From Candidatus Thorarchaeota archaeon (lineage in GTDB: Archaea > Asgardarchaeota > Thorarchaeia > Thorarchaeales > Thorarchaeaceae), in NCBI GenBank assembly GCA_004524595.1, contig SDOA01000062.1:1-22789 (forward strand): a stretch of DNA of 22,789 nt, written 5' to 3'. Positions 7,901-15,930 of the stretch are shown in pieces; the first letter of the stretch is position 1, and the number at the start of each line of letters is the position of its first letter. The notes below the pieces were generated by a model. That model saw only the letters and a list, made by a program, of their open reading frames with translations, did not search any database and was not told the DNA's origin. The translations under genes were made by a program, and so were the position numbers.

Positions 7901-10177
7901 TCATTGAAGATAGAGAGCGATTGTGAGTGTATGCGTACAATATTTACAACGTATTGGTAGCCGTTTTCCTAATTCTTCGACTTCCTCGATCTCAAGAGGA
8001 GCGCCACACCTAAGACATACCCAGGAGTCCATCGTATCAGCAAGTTCATCAATTGTCGTTGGGAGCATTGATACATCCTCTCCAAGTGCTTCGACCTTGA
8101 CGGTTGAATGACGGCCATTCTCTGGTCCACAGACAATGATGATTACTGCAACCTTATTCTTCGTGTATTTACCCTCAGCGTACCCTCTGATAGTACCAAT
8201 AAATTCGCCAGCTACAATATGCTCTTCAGTGTCTACTACATGGAAGTTCTTGAGAGGAAGAATCTTCTCAGCTTTTGTGAAGAGAACTTGTGCATTCCAA
8301 TCAAGTGTCTGCTCCTGTTGCGTCTTCTCTAAATCATGGAGAATTAAATCAAAATCAGCTGATGTTTTCTTAGATGGGTGTAATAAATCGCAGACAGAAC
8401 GAATAAGATATGGTTCTACACTCAATGTGTGCAACTGATCTAAAAAGTCAATATAAGAAACAGTAGCTACAATCTTCCCTTGAACACAATCCTTTGTGGG
8501 ATAGAACGAAAACTGTGGTGATCGAAAACCGCTAACTTCAATCCGCGAGATGGTTTTGACACTTTCACCAGCAATCTCCATACAATCAATTGGATAGGCA
8601 ATAATACTGACTGTAACATTTGTAATCACATATCCACTATTATTGGCTACTTTGACCTTATAGTCGAATTTACCACCTACAATCTCACAACCTCTAAAGA
8701 CTTGTACTCCAGACGCTCCACTTTCGATTGGTTCAACTTCATCCTCAAAGGATTCAGATGGACCGGGTTCAGTTGCTTCAACAGGAGGTCTAATCTTATC
8801 AGCTTGAATTTCATTATATGCCAATTGCATTGCCTTAGCATGGTCTTGGGGAATATCAAAAACGAACTTTCCGTGGATTGAACATAGAAGAACTACCCTG
8901 TCTTCACGAGCACCAGGTTGAACATAGACAAGGTCTAGTATTTCATAGCATTCAGGGCATTGATAGAATCTCTTATACAGATCTACAAGCATATTTGAAT
9001 CAAGACTATTTGTGAATAGACGTTTACTTCTATGACCATTTCTACATTCAACATCGAATTCAATGAGACCTCTCCGTTCTTCAACATCTTTGAGATTTAA
9101 TGGCATTTTACATTTAGTGCAGCTTAGACTCTTAATAACAGATGGAAAATGATCTAATGATTTCTCATGATTAGAGATTATTTCAAACACTGCAGGTGTT
9201 GCATCGCGTTGCATCACACCATGAATAGGACACACTATTTGAAAATTCACTCTTTTCCCACTCTTCCGTTTAGAAAGAATATAGGTCAAATTTCCACATT
9301 CATCGCAGGTCAACATTGCTCCTGTAACACGTTTTACTATGGTGTCACTCCATGTTAAAGGAAGAATTCTATCAGTTGTATGTTTACTTCCAGGGCATAA
9401 ACACTTCAATTTGTACCCAGTTTTAAGATCCTCAATGCTGCGGATTGCTAGAGGTTGCCTGCAATCTTGAGCGGTTAATGTCGCCTTCAACACAGCATCT
9501 TCAGGTATTTCTGAGACTGCAATCTTAAGCAAATCAAGAAAGCCAAGAGGAATATCTTTCTTGATAATTCCATGAACAGGGCATGACGAATGGATTCTTG
9601 CTGAATTGCCAGATTTCTCTATATGAGCTATGTGACCAGGCATTCCACATTTATCACAATGAAGTACCCGTTGTAGAATACGCTTTAACAGACTGTGTTC
9701 TATATTGCTTGGTAAATATCGAGCTTCTCTATGACCATTTGCACACTTGGTTTCGATTTCAATGATACCTCTTCGCTCTTCAATCTCACTTATCGCAAAA
9801 ACAAGACCGCATTGAGGACATCTGAAAGAGTCAATAATTGATCGTGGGCTATCCACATCTGATGCAGCTATACTAATGCTTGATGTATATGAACTTGGAA
9901 ATTCTCTTTTTTGTAGACCGTGTTGTGGGCAGAGAAAGATACCTTCGGTCTTTATACCCTGAGTTTGAGAATCAATTAGGGTCATAAGAGAACCACAGTC
10001 AAAGCAAACAAACAATTTCTTGAAGATCTCTGTTCCCATATCTTGCATTTGATGTTCTGCAAGTCTCCGAACGCTCTTATGACCATTGAGGCACTGTGAC
10101 TCGAAGGTAAGAATCCTTTCTTTCAATCCCACGTTACGGATATATAGAGGTTCGTGGCATTTTTGGCATGAGAACAA
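7901..10177 (-). CDS. Tandem double-zinc-ribbon protein with C-terminal beta-sandwich
   Basis: Of the 758 residues, about 1-440 form four repeated modules, each with two CxxC/C-x(2-3)-H zinc ribbons. First ribbons: C4/C7/C29/H33, C120/C123/C145/H149, C239/C261/H266 (first Cys replaced near A236) and C353/C356/C378/H382. Second ribbons: C58/C61/C83/H86, C174/C177/C199/H202, C291/C294/C316/H319 and C407/C410/C432/H435. The period is 116-117 residues. An acidic linker (460-488) leads to a beta-sandwich-like domain (about 490-600), an alpha/beta domain (about 605-715) and a final CxxC...CxxC ribbon (721-747). It has no membrane segment and is probably cytosolic. The start is TTG, supported by GGTGA six bases upstream. 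It is probably last in an operon with the small membrane protein and the HD-like gene. Function unknown; protein or nucleic-acid binding is inferred from the ribbons. Confidence 0.85.
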   Translation of the reverse strand: MFSCQKCHEPLYIRNVGLKERILTFESQCLNGHKSVRRLAEHQMQDMGTEIFKKLFVCFDCGSLMTLIDSQTQGIKTEGIFLCPQHGLQKREFPSSYTSSISIAASDVDSPRSIIDSFRCPQCGLVFAISEIEERRGIIEIETKCANGHREARYLPSNIEHSLLKRILQRVLHCDKCGMPGHIAHIEKSGNSARIHSSCPVHGIIKKDIPLGFLDLLKIAVSEIPEDAVLKATLTAQDCRQPLAIRSIEDLKTGYKLKCLCPGSKHTTDRILPLTWSDTIVKRVTGAMLTCDECGNLTYILSKRKSGKRVNFQIVCPIHGVMQRDATPAVFEIISNHEKSLDHFPSVIKSLSCTKCKMPLNLKDVEERRGLIEFDVECRNGHRSKRLFTNSLDSNMLVDLYKRFYQCPECYEILDLVYVQPGAREDRVVLLCSIHGKFVFDIPQDHAKAMQLAYNEIQADKIRPPVEATEPGPSESFEDEVEPIESGASGVQVFRGCEIVGGKFDYKVKVANNSGYVITNVTVSIIAYPIDCMEIAGESVKTISRIEVSGFRSPQFSFYPTKDCVQGKIVATVSYIDFLDQLHTLSVEPYLIRSVCDLLHPSKKTSADFDLILHDLEKTQQEQTLDWNAQVLFTKAEKILPLKNFHVVDTEEHIVAGEFIGTIRGYAEGKYTKNKVAVIIIVCGPENGRHSTVKVEALGEDVSMLPTTIDELADTMDSWVCLRCGAPLEIEEVEELGKRLPIRCKYCTHTLTIALYLQ

Positions 10178-10183
10178 AGTTAT

Positions 10184-10188
10184 TCACC
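10184..10188 (-). promoter_or_regulatory. GGTGA ribosome binding site deciding a TTG start
   Basis: GGTGA sits six bases before the TTG at 10177. No ATG or GTG is available in frame ahead of the first zinc-ribbon cysteine at residue 4, so this site supports TTG as the true start of the zinc-ribbon gene. Confidence 0.65.
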
Positions 10189-10269
10189 CATGGAATTTTC
10201 TTATTACCACTTGCTGCGTAACTTTGATTCTTAAGGGATTCTTTGATATCTATGTTAAAGTGTACATTA

Positions 10270-10719
10270 CTAGCTGGATTCATTATTCTCTGTATCTTTT
10301 GGGGATTTTGTTGTAGACTGCTTCTTTCCAGCCTTTTTTTGAGATTCTAATAATTTCTGAAGATGTGTTATTATCGGCAGCTCACCTCGTTGAATCGCTA
10401 AAGGAATTGCAAAATACAAGATGGCAACACCTCCAACAACTATTAACAAATTACCAATGAAAGGAATCCAAGTTAGATAAAATCCTATGACTTGCACCAA
10501 TCCACCAATAAGGAGACCTGGCCATGCAGCTTCAACTGCTCGTCTAACTGCGTTTAATGCGGTAGCAAAACAAACAAGAGCGAATCCTGTGGACTGGAAT
10601 AGCCCTCCAAGTATACCAATGTAAAATCCAACATACCAGATGATTGCTCCGGCAAGAATCAAAAGATAATTAGGATCATCACCAATTTGTTCTAGAACAT
10701 TCTTTGGTTCTTCAATCAT
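10270..10719 (-). CDS. Small integral membrane protein, unknown family
   Basis: The 149-aa product has three or four hydrophobic segments (about 18-40, 42-57, 66-84 and 88-108), an acidic N-terminus, and a charged Lys/Ser/Glu-rich cytoplasmic-type tail from about 119 to the end. Glycines are frequent within the segments, and an amphipathic helix (HLQKLLESQKKAGKK) follows the last one. I see no catalytic motif. A TTG and a GTG lie just upstream in frame, but GGTGA at 10725-10729, five bases before the ATG at 10719, fixes the start. The gene lies 59 bases after the HD-like gene and 92 bases before the zinc-ribbon gene on the same strand, so co-transcription is likely. It could anchor or recruit one of those partners; that is inference only. 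Confidence 0.75.
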   Translation of the reverse strand: MIEEPKNVLEQIGDDPNYLLILAGAIIWYVGFYIGILGGLFQSTGFALVCFATALNAVRRAVEAAWPGLLIGGLVQVIGFYLTWIPFIGNLLIVVGGVAILYFAIPLAIQRGELPIITHLQKLLESQKKAGKKQSTTKSPKDTENNESS

Positions 10720-10778
10720 ATTCTTCACCAATGATATATAGATTGGATGTCTATGGTATTATGCATTTTGTACAATCG

Positions 10779-12053
10779 CTATGTACTTCCAGCAACATCT
10801 ACACTCTCCAGTACTTTGTCAGCATATTTCTTCAACTTTGACCGATAACCTCGAGTTGTATATACTCGTATAGTTTTCAAAATGCGATAGTAGCTTCTAG
10901 CAACAGGACTGGAATCACTTACTTTCCAAAATTCATAACCAGTGGACCCTCGTTCAAATAAGACCACCTCATCAAGATTGAATTTCCCGGGATAAAATGT
11001 CACTGAGGGTCTATCAGGAAAATCAATGAAGACATTTTGTACATCGATATCTGCATCATCAGCAATCTCCTTCTCAATAGCATAGAGACCATCAGGTGTA
11101 GATAGCTTATTCAGAAAGACGGGATTTGAAATTGAACGCGTACTGACCAGTTTAATCAAATTTCTCTTGGTATAATCTGAGAATAATCTATTGGCTGAAC
11201 GCATCTCATCACTTGCATCAGAATCAACTCCAAGAAGACGGTGCAAAAATGAGAGATCATCATATTTGAAGAAACCAACAGGGTCATCTAATGGTGCTGG
11301 AAACAATTGAGACCCAGCATCCTCAAGAACCCGAAGTAGCATCAACTCAGCAGCACGAATTGTCTTATGAAAATACACTGCATCAAACATATTGACAGCT
11401 GCAGAAAGGTATGATTCTAGGGTGAATAAGGAGCTTCGTTCAACTGCAATCTTGTTCTTCGCAATTCTTGTTGAATCAAACAGTCTGTGAAATTCCAGTT
11501 GTGCATAGTCTACACCTGCAAAATAGGAGTCTCGTTGAAGGTCATCGATTAGTTCAGGATTTATCGGACAATGGATCAGATCTAATCGGACACCCTTAAT
11601 GGGTATACCTCTCTCAAGGACATCTTGGATTTCACTTGGATCGAATCCATTGCTTTCGATTTTTTCGCCAATTATGGTATTATCCAATACCGCCCTTGTT
11701 AGCTTCAACGGGGGTGCACCGCGAACAGTAAGATATTCTTCCATTACATTTGACCAAGGACCGTTTACAATCATCAGTAATAAGGAGGCTAACCTTGCCT
11801 TTTGTATCTCCTCAATTGTACCACCGAGATATTCTAAAAATACTCTTGTGAGGTGAAGAAAACCAAGAGTCCGTCCCATGAGAGATATATCAGCCCCTGG
11901 ATACACGAGTGATATTCCAGCAGGACCTTTGATATAACGCAACCTCTGAGTCATTTTTAAATCTAGAATTTCTTTTTCAACCTGTGAGAGAGAGATATAC
12001 CCGTGTATTGGATCCTTTATTCGAAGAGCGGAGGGGAAATCAGTTATTGGCAT
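10779..12053 (-). CDS. HD/SAMHD1-like protein with lost metal ligands (pseudo-phosphohydrolase)
   Basis: The 424-aa chain follows the SAMHD1/COG1078 layout: RIKDPIHGYI (11-20), QRLRYIKG (36-43), LVYPGA (49-54), and QRDSYFAGVDY (173-183). In active members these frame an H...HD...D metal site. Here the first His position is Arg61 (GRTLG for EHSLG), the HD pair is Leu93-Met94, and the two further histidines of HDxGHGPFSH are Asn97 and Asn102 (NGPWSN). Only the last Asp (near D170) remains. The fold is therefore probably kept while dNTP or nucleotide hydrolysis is lost. Length is normal for the family. A good TATA box lies about 35-45 bases upstream. It heads a probable operon with a small membrane protein and the zinc-ribbon protein. 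A regulatory, nucleotide-sensing or scaffolding role is possible but unproven. Confidence 0.82.
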   Translation of the reverse strand: MPITDFPSALRIKDPIHGYISLSQVEKEILDLKMTQRLRYIKGPAGISLVYPGADISLMGRTLGFLHLTRVFLEYLGGTIEEIQKARLASLLLMIVNGPWSNVMEEYLTVRGAPPLKLTRAVLDNTIIGEKIESNGFDPSEIQDVLERGIPIKGVRLDLIHCPINPELIDDLQRDSYFAGVDYAQLEFHRLFDSTRIAKNKIAVERSSLFTLESYLSAAVNMFDAVYFHKTIRAAELMLLRVLEDAGSQLFPAPLDDPVGFFKYDDLSFLHRLLGVDSDASDEMRSANRLFSDYTKRNLIKLVSTRSISNPVFLNKLSTPDGLYAIEKEIADDADIDVQNVFIDFPDRPSVTFYPGKFNLDEVVLFERGSTGYEFWKVSDSSPVARSYYRILKTIRVYTTRGYRSKLKKYADKVLESVDVAGST

Positions 12054-12086
12054 TACTCATTCAACCAAATAATTACTGAACTATAT

Positions 12087-12096
12087 TATATAAAAG
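12087..12096. promoter_or_regulatory. TATA box between divergent operons (possibly used in both directions)
   Basis: On the minus strand the bases read TTTTATATAA, near the archaeal consensus, with initiation expected around 12065, shortly before the HD-like ATG at 12053. On the plus strand the core TTATATAA is self-complementary and would place a start near 12115, about 50 bases before the M28 gene's ATG at 12167. One element may serve both operons. Confidence 0.55.
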
Positions 12097-12166
12097 AGCT
12101 TGAAATACATAGTCATCCTTGCTCATAGGAGAACCTTATTCAAGGGTTTTGTCCGGGGTTAAAAAT

Positions 12167-14014
12167 ATGAAACGATTGTGGATTGCATTATGCCTCTGTT
12201 TGATTATGTGTGTCCCATTGAGCACAACTGAGCCATTGACAAATGAAGGCCATAATCAAATGAGAATTACAGAGGATACATCCCAGTCAGATATCAAACG
12301 CGTATACGGAATGAATTTAGCTCCTGAGATATATATCGATGCCTCAATTAATGAATACAGGGATTTTGTTCGCACATTTACTGAGAATGGAACAAGATGG
12401 ATTATGGATTATAGCATGGCAACAGAAGGTAATAACTACCATGCTAGAAATTATATCATACAGCAGATGCAGGAGCTTTCATACAATAGATTAGAGATTG
12501 AGCTTATAGGGAAACATTACAATATCATTGGGAGGTTACCGGGATATCTACCTGGAAATCATTCAGTCTTTGCAGTATCAGCACATTATGATAGTCCACA
12601 GGGTTCACCAGGTGCAAATTGTGATGGGAGTGGAATTGCAGTTGTCTTGTCACTAATCAGGATAATGTCACAATATGAATGGCCATTAGATATTTACTTC
12701 ATTGCATTTAATGGTCTCCATACCCAAGATTTCATGACTGGAAGTCCTGAAGTGGCAAATGAATTCCAACGAAGAAATATCGATATCCTTGCTCTGTACA
12801 ATGTTGATACGATATTAGTTCAAGATAGTACAGCTCCAAGTGATGAGCGAATACTGATGGGGTATGCTACTGGAGGACAACAGAACTATCATAGAGGGCA
12901 ATACTGGGCTGAACTCACGCGTATGATGAGTAACAATTATGGGATGAATGCAATTGTTCCAGTGCCATCTACTTCTTTCTATCTTTGGACAAGATCGGAC
13001 CATTACTCATTCTTCGAACGTGGTTTCACAAATGTGCTCTGTGCATTTGAGTCAGGACTATCATTGGACGAGTCTTATCAAGGGAGCTCAGATAGATGGG
13101 ACAATCCGTCATATCAATATCACCTGGGGAGTGAAGTTACTGGCGTCATTGGAGCAAGCATGGCTTTCACCATGAGCAGGTCATATGGAGAACCAACTAC
13201 ATTGAATCATGTATTCACATTGGGTTCCGGGAATGTGAAGATTTTCTACTTTGCTGTGACTACCCCAACTACAGTGAATGTGTCAGTCCGATGGTATGGT
13301 GGAAGATCAACATTTGCAATATTCGACCCAAGTGACACAGTCATTGCTTCAGCTGAGTATAATACGACTTCACCCTGGGAAGCAACAGATGTCTTTAGCA
13401 AAGCAGTAACCACAAAAGGGCTGTATTATGTACTTGCGTACAACTCTGGCTATTCCTCAGTTGGCTATGATTTGACATTCTCATATGATACCGATATTGA
13501 TTCAAATGGTGTCCTTGATAGGGAAGAACACTGGTTAGAACAAAGCTATTTTGAAACAGACTCCGATCTTGATGAACTTTCAGATGCAGAGGAAATATTC
13601 ATCGGCACAGATAGATATGATTCCGACACAGATAGTGATTTGATGCCAGACAAGTACGAAGTTGACATGGGCTTTGATCCTCTGGATCCCTCTGATGCAA
13701 ATCTTGATGCCGATGAGGATGGTTTGTCCAATTTACAAGAGTACCAAGCAGGGACTGACCCTTTTAATCCGGATTCTGATTTTGATGGTATGGATGATTT
13801 ATGGGAGCTGGAGAACGGTCTCAATCCCCTTGTGAATGATGCAGATTTTGACCCGGATGAAGATGGATTATCCAATCTTGAAGAATATCAATTAGGCACA
13901 AATCCACAAATCCCAGAGCCACCTCCACCTTTGGATATATGGATACTAACACCTATACTAGTGATTGTACCAGTGGTAGTAGTTCTATACTTACGAAGAG
14001 AAGATATATTTTAA
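12167..14014 (+). CDS. Secreted M28-like pseudopeptidase with calcium repeats and membrane anchor
   Basis: This 615-aa surface protein has a signal peptide (MKRLWIALCLCLIM...), an M28 peptidase fold (about 60-340), a PPC-like beta domain (about 345-440), Asp-rich thrombospondin type 3-like calcium repeats (441-580), and a C-terminal membrane helix (590-608) with basic tail. M28 zinc enzymes use H, bridging D, E (base), E, D and H. Here H140 (AHYDS) and D214 (NVD) are present, but the bridging Asp is Cys152 (GANCDG), the catalytic Glu pair is replaced around Leu184-His185 with two extra residues nearby, and the last His is Gln305. It is therefore probably catalytically dead. The next gene is an intact paralogue with the same architecture. 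The ATG at 12167 has GGGG about eight bases upstream; an upstream in-frame TTG at 12119 would ruin the signal peptide. Confidence 0.88.
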   Translation: MKRLWIALCLCLIMCVPLSTTEPLTNEGHNQMRITEDTSQSDIKRVYGMNLAPEIYIDASINEYRDFVRTFTENGTRWIMDYSMATEGNNYHARNYIIQQMQELSYNRLEIELIGKHYNIIGRLPGYLPGNHSVFAVSAHYDSPQGSPGANCDGSGIAVVLSLIRIMSQYEWPLDIYFIAFNGLHTQDFMTGSPEVANEFQRRNIDILALYNVDTILVQDSTAPSDERILMGYATGGQQNYHRGQYWAELTRMMSNNYGMNAIVPVPSTSFYLWTRSDHYSFFERGFTNVLCAFESGLSLDESYQGSSDRWDNPSYQYHLGSEVTGVIGASMAFTMSRSYGEPTTLNHVFTLGSGNVKIFYFAVTTPTTVNVSVRWYGGRSTFAIFDPSDTVIASAEYNTTSPWEATDVFSKAVTTKGLYYVLAYNSGYSSVGYDLTFSYDTDIDSNGVLDREEHWLEQSYFETDSDLDELSDAEEIFIGTDRYDSDTDSDLMPDKYEVDMGFDPLDPSDANLDADEDGLSNLQEYQAGTDPFNPDSDFDGMDDLWELENGLNPLVNDADFDPDEDGLSNLEEYQLGTNPQIPEPPPPLDIWILTPILVIVPVVVVLYLRREDIF

Positions 14015-14033
14015 CTTGTAGAGGAATCAAGAG

Positions 14034-15860
14034 ATGAAACGATTTGAAGTCCTAGTTGTAGTAACAATCTCACTTCTTGTAATTTCAAGTCTGATTCCAA
14101 CATTTACGAATCAAACAAATCTTACTATTCAGCAAAATGTGATTACAAAGAATTCGGAGACGCAGATTGAGAGAGTATACGGCGTTGACAAGTCACAAGA
14201 GATCTTTAATTATATCTCAAAGGCATCATTTACTAACTATGTCAGAAAATTGACCGAGAATGGTTCTCGCTGGATTCAAGCACCAGAGCTAGCGAGTAAT
14301 CGGAACACTGAAGCCCGTGAATGGATTGCTGACGAGCTAGCAAGTGTTTCGAATGGACGCATCGAAGTTGAGTTTATTGGCAATTACAAATCAGTTGTTG
14401 GCAGACTCCCTGGTTATTTACCAATAAAGGCACCTGTATTCCTCGTTGGAGGGCATTACGATAGTGTCTTAGGGAGTCCTGGCGCAAATGATGATGGAAC
14501 AGGAGTCGCCACCATGCTTGAGATTGCCCGTGTGATGTCAAGGTATGAATGGCCTCTTGACATCTATTTTGGGGCTTGGAATGCAGAAGAGATAGGTCTC
14601 TATGGTTCAAAAGAAGTAGCTCAGCAATTTGTGCAACGAGATATTGACATCTTGGTGCATTATAATGTGGACATGCTCTTAGTGCCTGACCCGTTCGACC
14701 TATCAGTACTCATGGTCTATCAGGCAGGACCGTATCACATCGGTCGATATTGGGCAGACCTCCCCTCTATGATGAGTAAGAATTATGGGCAGGATATCAT
14801 TCAACCTGTAAGCTCAACAGATTTTCCTGCGTGGCAGAGATCGGACCATTATTCATTCATTGAATATGGGTATGGATCATCACTTTTTGCGCATGAGAGT
14901 GGAGCAGAATATGATATATGGTATCATTCATCCGGGGATTCCTGGGACAACCCTGCATACGATTATGAAATTGCCACACAGGCGGTTCGAGCTATTGGAG
15001 CAAGTATAGCTTTTACTATGTCAAGAGCGTATGGAGAGGTAGTAAACAGACAAAAAACATTCGATCTAATTCCAGGACATGTAAAGGATTTCAATATGGT
15101 CATAACTGGACCGACAATAGTAAATGTTTCGTGCAGATGGTATTCAGGAGGTGCCACTTTTTCATTCTATAATGCAGAGGGAAATCTCATTGATTCTTTT
15201 ATTTCAGATAATGCATCTCCATGGGAATCACAACGAATCTTTCAAATCCCAGTTTCTAATGAAGGTCTCTACCTCTTACGTGTCTTTAATCACAGAGGTA
15301 CAACTGCTGGTTATGAACTGTCTTATGAGTATGACACAGATATTGACAACAATGATGTTCCTGATAGTCAAGAATTCTGGATTGATAAGGCATATTTCAT
15401 GATTGACACGGATTTAGATACAATTAGTGATGCTGAAGAAATGATAATTGGAACCTCATGGGAATCAGTAGATACAGATTCTGATCTCATGCCTGATAAT
15501 TACGAAATTGATAACCAACTCAATCCTCTTGATCCAAGTGACGCATTACAGGACTTAGATGGCGATTCATTAACTAATCTTCAAGAATATCAGTTTGGTT
15601 CGAGCCCGTTACTTGTCGATACTGATTCAGATGCTTTACCTGACCCTTGGGAATATCAATACGGCTTGAATCCTCTTGTCGATGATTCACTTGAAGATCC
15701 TGATAACGATGGTTTTACAAATATTGAAGAATATCAACGTGGCACAAATCCAAAGGTAGCAGACATAGCTCCAGTAACACCTATCATTGCTTATGCATGG
15801 CAAATAGGAGTTGGAATCACTATGATAACAGGGGTTATAGTATGGTATCGCAGACATTAA
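14034..15860 (+). CDS. Secreted M28 metallopeptidase with calcium repeats and membrane anchor
   Basis: This 608-aa protein is predicted to act outside the cell as a two-zinc exopeptidase of family M28. It has an N-terminal signal peptide (residues 1-22), peptidase domain (about 60-335), PPC-like beta domain (about 340-432), thrombospondin type 3-like DxDxD calcium repeats (about 433-575), and a membrane helix (585-604) followed by RRH. All expected residues are visible: H141 (GHYDS), D153 (GANDDG), base E185 and ligand E186 (NAEEIGLYGS), D213 (NVDM) and H298 (YHSSGD). A GAGG site nine bases upstream supports the ATG. It starts 19 bases after the paralogous pseudopeptidase and shares its whole architecture, so the pair arose by tandem duplication. 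It probably releases amino acids from peptides at the surface; the exact specificity is not visible. Confidence 0.92.
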   Translation: MKRFEVLVVVTISLLVISSLIPTFTNQTNLTIQQNVITKNSETQIERVYGVDKSQEIFNYISKASFTNYVRKLTENGSRWIQAPELASNRNTEAREWIADELASVSNGRIEVEFIGNYKSVVGRLPGYLPIKAPVFLVGGHYDSVLGSPGANDDGTGVATMLEIARVMSRYEWPLDIYFGAWNAEEIGLYGSKEVAQQFVQRDIDILVHYNVDMLLVPDPFDLSVLMVYQAGPYHIGRYWADLPSMMSKNYGQDIIQPVSSTDFPAWQRSDHYSFIEYGYGSSLFAHESGAEYDIWYHSSGDSWDNPAYDYEIATQAVRAIGASIAFTMSRAYGEVVNRQKTFDLIPGHVKDFNMVITGPTIVNVSCRWYSGGATFSFYNAEGNLIDSFISDNASPWESQRIFQIPVSNEGLYLLRVFNHRGTTAGYELSYEYDTDIDNNDVPDSQEFWIDKAYFMIDTDLDTISDAEEMIIGTSWESVDTDSDLMPDNYEIDNQLNPLDPSDALQDLDGDSLTNLQEYQFGSSPLLVDTDSDALPDPWEYQYGLNPLVDDSLEDPDNDGFTNIEEYQRGTNPKVADIAPVTPIIAYAWQIGVGITMITGVIVWYRRH

Positions 15861-15930
15861 CATGAATTAGAACCATATACAGTCCGTAAAGATTCAAATT
15901 ACAATAGGACATTCTTCTCATGGGACTGAA

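Noticed and set aside
8136..8438. 100-codon plus-strand frame inside the zinc-ribbon gene
   Set aside because: Antisense shadow of the well-supported zinc-ribbon gene. There is no ribosome site and the composition is Ser/Cys/Phe-biased.
13546..13875. 109-codon Ser-rich minus-strand frame
   Set aside because: It mirrors the GAT/GAC-rich calcium repeats of the M28-like gene, which read as Ser-rich codons on the other strand. Not a gene.
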